From Mermis nigrescens (taxonomy: Eukaryota; Nematoda; Enoplea; Mermithida; Mermithidae), in contig JAVLUZ010000154.1 of NCBI GenBank assembly GCA_036768485.1, forward strand, positions 39,308,447 through 39,372,446: a stretch of DNA of 64,000 nucleotides, given 5' to 3'. The stretch's first letter is position 1. Each line of letters starts with the position of its first letter. Shown one piece after another: positions 9,401 through 20,100 of this stretch. The translations under genes and the position numbers were made by a program. The notes beneath the pieces are model-generated. The model saw only the letters and a list, made by a program, of their open reading frames with translations. It was not told where the DNA came from and ran no database searches.

Positions 9401-10722
9401 CATGCTCTATCCATTACGATCATAAAATTTGAACTTTTCGAAAAAAATTATTTTTCTTTAATCTCAAAAAGTTGCAAAAAGTGTGGTTTTTGGGTTGCGC
9501 TTGAGGCAAAATTTTAGAAAATACTTCACAAATGACGCTAAGCGCCGAAAATTTGAATATTTCATGCTACAGAGCAGTTGCGGATTTAGAACCTTTTATA
9601 AGGGTGGGGAGCGGTATCCCAATTTTTCCAAAAACTGTCAAAAATAGGTCCAAAAATTTGTCCTTTACATGCGAAATAGTGTTTTTTCGGCATTTACATT
9701 GTCGACTTTTATTTAAAATATTTTGACGCAACACAATATTTGTAAAATTTTGAAAATTTTCGACACTTCTGTGCGGAAAAAACATCAAATTTCTTAGAAA
9801 TTTGTGAAATTCAGGCTGAAGAACGTTTAGGAGCTTAATTTACTGCTCAATTTCCTGTATTCGTAGCGTTTGACGCCGAACGTTGAAAATGTTTTTAAAA
9901 GTTATGCGCTCGGAAATATAAGAAATCTATGATGAAATGAATGTTTCTGCTCTTGAAATTGTTTAGGAAGCTATTCCATGAGCAAAAAATGGCTTTCAGA
10001 TCGCAGAGAATGTAAATAAATGTCATTATTAAGTATTATCCAGCGTGAAGCGCCGAAAAATTTGGAGAAATTATGATTACTGAGGCTGAAAATCATTGCA
10101 AATTACATATCCGTTCTTTGTCTCGCCAAACATTTTGGCCCATGGAGGGGGCGGCCGCCCCTCTCCTTTAAATCCGCTCCTGCTACAGAGACGCAATTTT
10201 TCCTTCTATCCGTTCATATTCGTATCTTAAAATGTTTTCCGTCAAGGGGGACGATCACCCTCCGGTCCAGTTGGGCGGCACCAAAGCTCTGGGTGGGGGG
10301 GAACTGCAAATTTTTTTCAAAGGCCAAAAAATGGCCCTAAAAATGGTGGTATGGCGAAAAAACACAAGTTTTCAACGTTTCCCATCAAGCATTACTCATT
10401 GGCATCAAAAGATTGTGAAAAAAAAACAAAAAAAATGTAAAAGATGAATTCTGGGGGGGGGGTATTTTGGTTTCTGGGGAGGAGTGCATACCCCCAAACC
10501 CTTCACGCCCAGGTATGCTCCGGTCTCCCATAAATACCGCCCTTTACATATAGCTTAACTATAATATGCTTTTAGTTGGTCGATGGTCAAGCGTTCATGC
10601 TTTTAACATTACAAGACGTTCAAAATTTTCTTGGTTTGAAACTCGGCCCCGCTCTGAAGCTTTGTGAAGTAGTGAAGCAGTTAAAACTGATTTATTTGGC
10701 CAACTATGTCGATTCGCACTGA
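6374..10722 (+). CDS. Sfmbt: Sfmbt-type Polycomb protein, C-terminal three exons with SAM domain
   Basis: Three exons (6374-6487, 7890-8268, 10576-10722) join in one frame with matching phases: AG plus A across intron 1, and phase 0 across intron 2. The product ends with a SAM domain: WSYDDLYSWLM at its start in exon 2, then DGQAFMLLTLQDVQ and LGLKLGPALKLC in exon 3, followed by a short tail and TGA. The pattern 'DGQA..LLTL..VQ....LKLGPA.KLC' is closest, from memory, to the SAM domain of Sfmbt/SFMBT1, a four-MBT-repeat Polycomb-group protein that binds methylated histone tails and works with the DNA-binding factor Pho/YY1. SAM domains of Scm, Ph and L3MBTL are also similar, so those remain alternatives. 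The MBT repeats must lie left of this window. The intron space just upstream is entirely transposon. Confidence 0.75.
6488..7207. other. Intron sequence, nothing recognised
   Basis: This part of the Sfmbt intron shows no conserved coding or recognisable repeat. A 136-codon minus-strand open frame (6695-7105) has no recognisable motif and looks like chance. Confidence 0.4.
7208..7562. mobile_element. hAT-B copy in Sfmbt intron
   Basis: It starts CACGGCTTTTTTTGTA and ends TACAAAAAAAACACTG, with internal 'tgtacaaagactttt' and 'gggaccgtctttgtacatg' subterminal repeats in inverted order. Flanks are CAGACAAC (7200-7207) and CAGACAAT (7563-7570), an 8-bp TSD with one change. Interior has the decayed palindrome 'ggcgcttcgcacc'. 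No coding capacity. Confidence 0.85.
7563..7889. repeat. Decayed repeat shared with 58385-58505
   Basis: The segment 'ttcgtggttcgag...ggtttagtcaaaaatggc', '...agggggataaccccc' and '...gtgtgcatgtgtgc' (about 7675-7790) is matched at 58395-58500. It looks like the end of another MITE family. The remainder, up to the exon acceptor, is unremarkable intron. Confidence 0.5.
7890..8268 (+). CDS. Sfmbt: Sfmbt exon: linker and start of SAM domain
   Basis: Acceptor 'ggtatttttgcag' ends at 7889 and the donor is GAA|gttagt after 8268. The exon gives about 126 residues: a Ser/Pro/Thr-rich linker, then NPLHWSYDDLYSWLM and ...CKNIAARLRDE. The last part is the first two to three helices of a SAM domain. Phase 0 at the end matches the exon at 10576. 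Confidence 0.75.
8338..8620 (-). mobile_element. T-family MITE copy, reverse orientation
   Basis: It begins 'catgcacagcatgggaattctgg' and ends '...ccctatgatcatg'. Between are the T-family landmarks: two conserved blocks, a 'gcccgaagcgccg' variant of the palindrome and the 'gggaactttcgaaaaatcgc' block. Compare the copies at 17343, 24105 and 56875. TSD not clear. Confidence 0.6.
8621..9054. other. Intron sequence, nothing clear
   Basis: AT-rich intron with no recognisable gene. The last 100 bases ('ctctggctgaccctcgcagaccag...') resemble a piece of the Z family but are too short to be sure. Confidence 0.35.
9055..9316. mobile_element. V-family hAT MITE
   Basis: It starts CACACTTGGGCGTGGGG and ends ...CTTGCTGCCCTCGTATG, so both ends carry the V terminal motif CAYACNTGGGC. 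Its core ('ggatagtgctcgatgagaaacg', 'accaccatttttaaggc') is shared with more than a dozen copies in the window. Flanks GTACGGAC/GCAAGGAT match at 5 of 8 positions, so the TSD is decayed or absent. Confidence 0.75.
9385..10230. repeat. P-family repeat, split by hAT-A
   Basis: The left half (about 9385-9574: 'catgctctatccattacgatcataaaatt', 'gggttgcgcttgaggcaaaattttagaaaatac') and the right half (from 10183: 'acagagacgcaatttttcc') match the uninterrupted piece at 26630-26830. hAT-A sits exactly between them. Confidence 0.6.
9575..10182. mobile_element. hAT-A copy 2, exact 8-bp TSD
   Basis: Left end CAGTTGCGGATTTAGAACC, right end ...AAATCCGCTCCTG. CTACAGAG flanks both sides (9567-9574 and 10183-10190). 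The element is 608 bp, with all hAT-A landmarks and no coding frame. It lies in the last Sfmbt intron. Confidence 0.9.
10268..10517. mobile_element. V-family MITE, exact TSD CTCCGGTC
   Basis: It runs from CAGTTGGGCGGCACC to ...CACGCCCAGGTATG. CTCCGGTC is duplicated exactly at 10260-10267 and 10518-10525. The copy is in reverse orientation relative to 9055 and lies 58 bp before the last Sfmbt exon. Confidence 0.9.
10576..10722 (+). CDS. Sfmbt: Sfmbt last exon: SAM domain end and stop
   Basis: Acceptor 'atgcttttag' ends at 10575. The frame gives VDGQAFMLLTLQDVQ, then LGLKLGPALKLCEVVKQL, a short tail and TGA at 10720-10722. The 'LKLGPALKL' helix is the hallmark end of Polycomb-group SAM domains. 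Phase 0 joins it to 8268. Confidence 0.8.
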   Translation: MVDGQAFMLLTLQDVQNFLGLKLGPALKLCEVVKQLKLIYLANYVDSH

Positions 10723-11773
10723 TCTGTTTTGCATATCTGTTTTTGGGTGCAAATTTGTTCTATATTTACACTTGTTTTACTTTTTGTATGACATGGATAC
10801 GTTCGTCTTATGTTCCTTTTGTATTCAGCTTTTTGAAATTAGTAAAGATTTTTTCAGGTTCGATTGCTTTTTTTCAACTTTTTTTAATTGGACGTTAATT
10901 AACGTCAACACAGTGGCCTCGTCTTACGGCTAATCCAATTTCGTTTTCAGTCGAAAGTGAAAGAAGTTTCTGGAAATTTCATCTGATGTAATGTCCAATG
11001 ACTTCTTCCGGTGACTGATCGAGGATTTTCTGACGGGAAAACCCTACATTTCACTAATAGCGTCAAAAATTGTCCAAAAAATCTGTTCATTATGCTTAAA
11101 GTTCGGTTTTTTGTCGTGTTTTGATAGACAGAATCATTTGTGATCTAAGAAAGTCAGAAAGTTTCGAAAGTTTTCCACAAAAAACGCACAAGATTAGTGC
11201 AAAAATCGGCGCAAAGCACCGAAAATACTTTATAAATCATTGTGTGTAAGAACTGAAAAAATTGTTGTTCCGTACGGAACTACTCTTCTGACGCGAAAAA
11301 GTTTTTAGAGCGCCAAGAAAGCCAGTAGATATCATTAATGAGTATGTACTACCCGGCGCGCCGAACAAAAATTGAAAGATGATAATAAAAAAATGGCGAA
11401 AATAATCAAAAACTGCACATTATTCTGAATCGCGCCCAACTACTTTTTGACGACAGGGGAGGCAGAGTAGCGGTCGCCCTCGATCCTCTTTAAATCTGCG
11501 CTTGACTTCTCTGCTCTCTGATGAAGCTTCATTTTGGTCTTTAAAGGAAGTTGAAGGGTCTCGATAAAATGAGAATACGACGGTGATAAAAAAACGTAGG
11601 CTAAAGAAGGGATTAAACAAAGTTTCTCGATGAATGCGCCTAAGATCATTTAAGTGCAAATATCTTCCTATATTAGCGTCCTCTTTTTTACCATATTTGG
11701 TGGATCAAGATACAAATCCGATTCTTACTGGCAACGCGCATATAGTAAGCGGTTCGTTTTTTGTTAATTATAG
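10723..11773. other. Short intergenic region between Sfmbt and ACOX3
   Basis: About 1.05 kb must hold the Sfmbt 3' end and whatever drives ACOX3. No clear polyadenylation signal, TATA box or extra exon was recognised. About half of it is a decayed hAT-A copy (11012-11504). Confidence 0.5.
11012..11504. mobile_element. Decayed hAT-A copy
   Basis: Order of landmarks is kept in decayed form: 'gatcgaggattttct', 'cgtcaaaaattgtccaaaaa', 'ggcgcaaagcacc', 'cgccaagaaag...gatatcattaatg', 'cctctttaaatctgcgcttg'. Ends too eroded to show a TSD. Confidence 0.6.
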
Positions 11774-11919
11774 ATTTTGCGATTCCAGACCACGCTCGGA
11801 TTATGGATGATCGGATTGTTACAAACTCTAACGCGCTCGAATTCTACCGCCAGAAAGCAACGTTTGACTGCAGTCGTATGAAAATTCATGTGTTCGGTGA
11901 AGATATCTTGACTTATCAA
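11774..11919 (+). CDS. ACOX3: ACOX3 exon 1 (as seen)
   Basis: A possible acceptor 'gttaattatag' ends at 11773 and the donor is CAA|gtacca after 11919. ATG at 11803 opens MDDRIVTNS...; the frame also extends upstream to FAIPDHARI. The part [12 protein letters not shown] aligns with the N-terminus of ACOX3 (LDAYRARASF in human). The start is uncertain: ATG 11803, or a further exon upstream. Confidence 0.7.
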
Positions 11920-14900
11920 GTACCAGCCGTGCAAAGACTATTAAGGATTAAACCACTTGCATAAATTATAAATTTTGGAATGAACAATTATATTTATCTT
12001 TCTTTTCCTTTAGTTTGCGTCTTGCATATTTTCAGCAGTACTTTTTCGTAAACCTTATAATTTCTTGGCAGGTATCTAAACTGCATAGGTGTCTATTTTA
12101 AAAGTTTAAAATTCAAATCTATATTGCCATTGGTATGTAACTATTTGTAGAGATACCTAGTCGAGTGGTCCATATAGGTAAGTTCGTGTGAAATTTCCTT
12201 TAAAACCCGCGTTTGTTGTATGAAAATCATTAAGAGAATGTTTATTAATTGTACGTTCCTATGCTTCTAAATGATATTCCTCGTTATCAATCTTTTCTAC
12301 ACATTTGGATTAGATGAAACAATTGTTTATCAAAATTAATGATTGCACTATCTTATCTTAAACGAATTGCTTAAGTATTTATCATTACCGCTGTTTTCTT
12401 TGTAAGTATACCTATGTCATATGTCTGTTTTTCGCGCGTGATAGATGGAAGACTGGTCGTATAAATGAACTCTGACATTCATTTGCACCGCGTGCAAATG
12501 AGAAATTTCGGGAAGGAAAAGGAAATTATGGGAAATTCATCCTTAAATTGAAATACAATCTTAGCTAGGTATTTAAATTTATTTAATTACGAAATTTTCA
12601 AGAGTTTCGGCGCTTAGCGCCAAGTTCTATGTTTTACATAAATTGCAGAAATGTGAATTATTTATGCATTTATGAAACGAAGAGAAATCTACCTTAAACA
12701 ATCTGACCTCTATGCAACGTTTGCAAATGGCCTGGGAATTTCATTTGCGCACGTGCAAATGGGGGTCGCTCGAAAAATGCTCCGGTGCATTATAACTCGT
12801 AGCTGTTTTCACTTGCAGGAAAGAATTTGGGACATATTGCGCACTGATCCTCTATTTAAAAAATCTCCAGTTAGTCTGCCACTAAATCAACAGCGGGACA
12901 TAACTTATGAGCGTTTTTCTCGTCTTCATGCATTGGGTTTGCTAGATAGAAATGAGGTAAATTTGTCTGATTCGCACTGTTATGGTGAATATGAGTTATA
13001 TTTAATCTTTACTTCAATACAGTATAGAGAGCTGTTTATTCAATATGCCCTGTGTGATGGGCGCTGGACAGATCTATGATTTCGTTATAAGATTTTACTC
13101 GTACTTCAAGTCTTCAAAGCTTTCGTACATGATGCAGAAAATCTATCACAAATTCTTCCGTCAACTTTTTATAAATCATATAGTTTGCGCATAATGTGGA
13201 GAACGATCTTTCGCAAAGTCAGTTGAAATTCCCTAATGTTTCATTTTCGTAACCTCTGACTTTTTCAATTTCGAAGGTGAAAGTCAGAGTTATTTCAGAA
13301 TAGTTCTAGAAACTCCTGGATATCTTCCTTAGCCTCTAAGCTGAAATTTGATCCGATTACTCAAGCTTATTCCTGATTGGCATTTTAGCTCTCCTTGAGA
13401 ATGGTCTGCACTTGTCTTAGATTTTCTACTACTGCTGCTCATTTTTCTCAAGGCAAGTCATTTACAATACGAAAATTGAAAAATCGCCCTGGTTTTATGT
13501 GATCATGTTTTTCGGTCTATTACAGAAACTAAGTAAAAATCGTACCTATGTGATTTTTTAAAAAAGATGGATTAATCAAATTGTTTCACTTTTGCCATGT
13601 GGGCGATTGCTTTGCATACGTACGTTAAGTAAGGTTTGAGGGTACCTACCCCTCAGAATGGCTGCTGAGCTAATCCATAGGTGCACAAGGTCAAGGTCGG
13701 CAGGGGGAGGTAAATCCCAGAAATCCAAAACAGTAAATTTAATGTCCACGATTTTTTTGCTGCTCAAACGATCAAAATGATTAAAATAGCCTTATAAAAT
13801 ATTTTTTCGTGGTAACATCACATTTTTAAAGAATTTTTCAGTCCATTTTGATTGCATTATATTACTTTTTACACTAAAAACACAGAAATTTATAAATTTT
13901 TGGCGGTTTTCTATAGAAAAAAATCACATAAAAGTACTATTGACATTTTTCTTGCTTTTGACCTCAAAATTTATGCAAAAAACGTTCCGTCAGCTCAAAG
14001 GGGGAACGGTACCCCACCTTATTTAAAAAGTCAAAAATAGGTCCAAAATTATGTCCTCAGCGCACGAAATAGCGTTTTTTCGGCGTTTTGTTTTGTATAC
14101 TTTTACTTAAAATCACTTTTGACGCGATATTTCTTCGAAATATTTTGAAATTCTTGACAATTTTGTGCGAGAAATCATTAAATTTGTTTCACTCTAACGA
14201 AAATCTGGCGCCAAGCGCCGGAAAATATTTATGAAATTTAGGCAGATGGAACGTTTAAAAGCTTGATTTACTGCTTGGATTTCCTGAATTTGTAGCATTT
14301 GACGCGAGACGTTGAAAATTTTTGATTGAAAATAGAAGTTTCAAATGTTATAATTGATTTGAAACCTATTTTACGAGCAAAAATGGCTTCCAGGTCGCCA
14401 AGAAAGTAAATAAATGTCATTAATAGGTTTGCGCCGGAAAAATTTGATAAATTATGGTCGCTGACGGCCAAAAATCATTGCAAATTATATATCCATTCTT
14501 TATCTTGTCAAATATTCTTTGGCCAATGGACTGGGGGAGCGCGACCGCCTCCCCGCCCACCCCCTTAAATCCGCTCTTGCCCTCACCCCCTGATGTGCAT
14601 GTATATATTAGCTGACCCCCAGCAAAATGCTAACGACTCTCCAGGTGATATTGATATTCCAAAAAAACCCTTTAGAAATAAGCTGTTTAAGGCGTTTTAG
14701 CGATCTTTTGGTTCAGAAAAATATTTTTTCGACGTTTCGCGCGAGCCGAATACTCATTTTTGACCATTGTTCAATTAACTTGAATTTTTAGAAAATTTTA
14801 TACGTTTTTATGCTCTGAAAAGAAAGTGCATCGTATAGTCAGAAACGTTAAAAATATTTTTTGGCGCTTATCCATCTTTTTTGGGCTCAAAAAACACTGT

Positions 14901-17057
14901 TTAAAATTTTTTTAGTTGATTCTCCAGCATTTCCATTATGTTGCTTTGCCATTAAAATTTGTTGGAACGTTAAATTTGCTATTAGGAAGTAATACAAACG
15001 GTCGTAGCATCATATTTACTTGATCTGTTCCTTGACTAGGTAAACATTCTGAGGGTAGTATATGCCTTGGTCCATATCTCGGAAGCCATGTCGGAACAGT
15101 TAGTAAAAATGCATTGGTCCTCGTTTTCCAACATGCTCTATCCACTAAGACCGCAAAATTCGAACTAAAATCATTTACGCCATTTTTTTACACAACAACA
15201 TTTAATTAATGGCAGCGCGGTAATCAGCGCTATAATTTTGAAATTTCAATAAAAAGCCTTTCATTTTATGCTCAGATTAATCATACTTTAAGCAGACACT
15301 AACATTGAGGCTCAGAAATTATTGCTTACGTTACTTATTTATATTCAAACATTACATGATCAAAGAACGAAAACTATTGCTTGTACTTCTTCCTCAAAAG
15401 GCTATGAATAGTATCGTTTTGTAGTCGCTCTTGTGACAATTGTTAAAAATAGTTAACGTATGGCGCGAAGTGCCAAGAATTTCAATTTTTCACTAACTAT
15501 CAAATAGATGCGATTCAATCTTCGTTCCGTGCATTATTTAACCTTTTAACAAAATTTTTATGTTTGGTAGGCGACCGCTCCCCTGCCCCTTAAATACGGC
15601 CCTGACCTTGTTACATAAAAGGTAGGCTCAGAAAACTCGCATTATCTATACATCTTGGAGACATTTGATCCAATGTTCTTTTAAATAAATAAATATGCAT
15701 ACATGTTTGTAGAAAAGTACAAAATATTTAAATAAGAGAAATATTAAAAGTATAAAATTGATCGTAAGCTACAACTTCGTTAATTCATTAGGTATGTCCA
15801 TATCCTTTGTTTTTGCTAATGCAAAATACTAAAAATATTCATCATTCACAAATAAAAGAGTTTCCCATTATTTCAGCTCTTGGCCGCACCGTGGAAAACT
15901 CAAGTTTTGAGCGACTGTCTATGCGCATACGATAAGTCATTAGCGCTAACTGTTTTATTGCAAACTGCCGTATTTTATTACACAGTTGTATTTCTTGGAT
16001 CCGACCGTCATTGGAGGATACTTGAAGACTGTGATAATTTAAAAGTACCAAATTATATAAACGCTGTTCTCTACACTGAAACACTTTGTATGCTCGATCT
16101 TTCAATGTCGCATGTAAAGTCCCATTACAGTTAATATTTCTCCAAAAAGTCTGTGCACGAGTTTTAATATTCATGAATTCAACGAACTTATTTTATTAAA
16201 TTTATTTTATTTGTTAATTAATCTTACTTAAAATTGAATTAGGTAATGCGAAAGAGTTTATAAATAAAATCCTGTTGCGCAGAATTAGCTTTAAATTTAT
16301 TCGTTTACTTATAAGGAGGACTGCCATTTTAAATACTTTCTTAACAACCGGTACCGAACTTTTGATCAACACTTAATCTGCTCAAGTAACAAGCAAATAT
16401 ACGCATTCTATGTTTCACCGGCTGGTGCAAATATAACAAAAATTTGACTGCGTCGATTATTTTCCCATTCAGTCCTGTTGCATAAACAAATGTGTTGTTC
16501 GGATGAAAACTTGCTCTAGCTGCTTAAAAGTATAATCGCTGGATTTACCATTCTTATTTTTTTCGCCAATTACCCTATATTTGTGTGATTATGTATAATG
16601 TTCTGTTGTGTTTTGCCTTCGCGGATTAACTGATTTTCATTATTTAACTTTTCCTGTTTGATTTACCGTTTTGATCGAAAACTTTATGAAACGGCACGAC
16701 ATAGTTCTTTAAACAATACTTATGCACATAGATCGTGGGGTGCTACGCCTTGACGGAGCTTAGTCACGGTAGTGATGTTCAAAGTATGGAAACCGTTTGT
16801 AGTTTTGATGAGCAAAGTAAGGACTTGGTAATCAATACTCCCAATCTGGGAGCTACGAAAGTGTGGTCGGGAAACATGGGCTCATGTGCAACACACGCCG
16901 TAGTCTTCGCTAGACTTATTACTGGCAAGTAAGCATGCGGAAAATGTATAGCTTGTTGACTTTGCTGGAATTCAAAATTGTCTTCTTAACAATTTCTTAT
17001 GAATACAATGATAATACTATGACTGATTATTATTTGTATTGTTATTACTATAAAATA

Positions 17058-17104
<47 letters not shown>

Positions 17105-20100
17105 GTCTTATTATTATATTATTAATTATTTTTCGAATAATCTTACATTCCTCTTGTTTCCAAGCTTATGCGCCATATGCTACGTATATGTACATACATA
17201 TGTATCTGAATGTTTTTGCTCGCACACGCCATTATGAAACAACCGTGCATTGCATTTTAATTTTTAAAAAGTATCTTGAGACCAACTTATTAGTATGTCT
17301 AAGACCATGCTTGGTCTTTTGGGTAATTTGGTGGGTTTGACCATACTTGATCTTGAGGGGGTTTGAGGAGTTTTTAGCTCCTCCCCCTGAAAAGCTTGCA
17401 CCCCCGGAATTAGAGATAATCCTGCAAAAAATTTGTAGAAAAGGTGCTATTTAAAAAGCGTTTCATAACTATTTGCTTAAAAGTGCCAGATTTTCGCTCG
17501 CTTCGCGCCATATACTTATTTTCTAACTATATTTTGTTCAATTTGTTCGTATTTTTTAAATTTTTTATGTTTAAATGTTTTAAAAAATGGAGCATCGTCA
17601 GAAACGCCGAAAAACGATGTTTTTTGCGTATCCATAATTTTGGGCTCACTTTAAAATTTCAAAGCCCCCCTCCCCACCATTCCTCTGGTGCGCATGTGTA
17701 TGTTCGACCTCCTAGAATGGCTGCTGTCCTTGCAGCTGCGGGCTTTTCTGACCATTTTCAGCTACTTTTTGGGTTAGAAGTGCGATATACTGAATTTTTG
17801 ACTGAATTTTCTTCTATTCATTGAAATTCTTTCGAAATTTTTATTTTTTACGTTTTACAAAGAACAAGCATTGTACGAAACGCAAAAAACAGTGTTCTGA
17901 CGTGTACTTTTACTTTTTTAGCCCAAAGAAAGGCACTTTTTCAAAATTTTTCGGACTAACCCTTGAATTCCCATGCAGTCCATAAATATAATTAAGAAAG
18001 ACTATGAAATTTGTTGACTCAACATGTCGGTTATTGACTGATATTGGTAAACATGCGTTTTATCTTGTTAAATTTCAAGCAATTGATTACATTATTCGAT
18101 TGTATTTTGATCAGACCTCCGAAAGATTATGGCTTGTACCCGATTCTTGTTCAAATTCGTTGTCCAAAAACGATGCGTTCAATGCCTGGAGTGCATTTGG
18201 GTGACATGGGTGAGAAAAGTGGTCTGAACGGTCTGGCCAATGGCTACGCAATCTTCAAAAATTTGCATGTTCCGCGCGCAAATTTGTTAAACAAATCAGG
18301 GGATTTGACGTCGGACGGAATTTTTGTGCCCAGTGCAGCCCATGCTGCTAAAGTATATATTTTTGGACAATAAGATATTTATTGTGGATTGTTTCTAAAA
18401 ATCAAATGGAACATTCGTAAACGTTAAATGCTCTATTTTCTCGTACTGATCTTGGGGGTTTACGGGTTTTAGCCCCTATTCCCCCAAAAAATGTTCACCT
18501 TTTCCCCGCAGAAATTTTTTCACCCCCCCCAGAATCCGCAATTCTCCTTAAGCTTCCGAAGATTTCCTGAAAATTCGCAGAAGACGTGTTTTTCTAATCG
18601 TTTTAGGCTAACTATTTGTTCAAAAGTATCAAAGTTTCGGCGTTTCGCGCCAATATACTCATGTTTTGACTATATTTTGTTAAATTTGCTTCGAAAATTT
18701 TATATTTTTAATGCTCTAGATAGGTTGAACATCGTCAGAAACTCTGAAAAACGATATTTTTGACGCGTATCGGGCATTTTCGGGCCCAAAAAAGGCATTT
18801 TAAAATTATTTAACGCTCTCTTCTTCCCTCCTCAGAATTCCCATGCTGTGCATGTCTGCTCGTATCCCACACGTAAACATTAAAACTCCAAAAATGGTTT
18901 TGTTAAGGATGTTGAAAATTTCAAAAGGTTATCAAGGCTAATAATAAATTATGTGCATATTACTCAAGGTGGGTCAAAAAACGAATCGCATAATAGTCCT
19001 TATAACTTCTCAGATACCTACTCGACCAAATTCAACGCGTTTTGCTTTGTCTGAAAGCCTATTACCTCTGCGAGAATCTAGAGAAGCTCCAATTAAAATG
19101 GTCAAGTTGCTATTGGCTTACACTAAATTGAGCAAAAGTCGTTTTTTGAACAGTTTGCATAATTCGTTGCATAAAATAAGCTATGTTTAGAACATTGTAG
19201 CTCATCAACTTGAAGTAACTTAAAATGTGAAAAGGAGATCAGGTAACAGATGGCTAGATGAAGGGACTTTAGAATAAAACAACTTACACTTATGTCGCAT
19301 ATCACTGTAAAGTCGCAGGGCGACAAAGACAATTATTTATTCTGACAGATGCTTTCATGACTAGAAACACGAATTTTATTCAATTGCACGTATCTGTTGG
19401 AAGACGCAATAAGTAAAATTATCACTTTATCATCTCAACGCAGAGATTTTAGACTTTTATGGAAGTGAATCGCATTTCTTTTTCTCATTTTTAAAAATGT
19501 GAATCTTTGTCTAGTACGATAAATCATCTGAGTACAGTGGGACGGAAAACCGATACGCGTCTAATTTTGGATCGCTTTCAATGGGCCGCATCGGAATTAT
19601 GTCAAATGCCGCTCAGTATTTGCGATGTTGCGTGCCTATAGCCGTGAGATATGCGGCTTGCCGTAAGCAGTTTGGGCCTAACAACGGCGCTCAAGAAATT
19701 CCAATCATTGAATATCCTTTACATGTATATAAGCTCATATCGTTGTTTTAGGATTAGTTCTTTAATAGCTGTTCAATTTTCTAGTTTGAAGGCAATGCAA
19801 GCTTAGGTGATTATTTGCATGTATCTGTAATTTCTATGTATTTTTGTAATACTTACAGAATGTGCATAAATGTATGTAATGGGCGCACTTAGCGCTAATT
19901 AGATTAATTAGTTATAAAACATTGTCACCTCTGATTTAAGTGAGTGGACTGTATACCTAAGTTAATTCTTTAGTTTGCGATTCAGAACGAAAGATAACCC
20001 TATGATTACGTCAACTCTTTAAAATATAGAAAAATTCTGCATTATTTTAACAGTTCGTCACGATTTAGTACACATATAGGCATATAAAATTGATAATTTA

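Larger units (their letters stand above)
16929..18114. other. ACOX3 intron 4
   Basis: It contains a TTA microsatellite (about 17059-17105) and a T-family MITE (17343-17701). A further decayed repeat tail with 'cgaaacgcaaaaaacagtg' follows near 17880. Confidence 0.5.
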
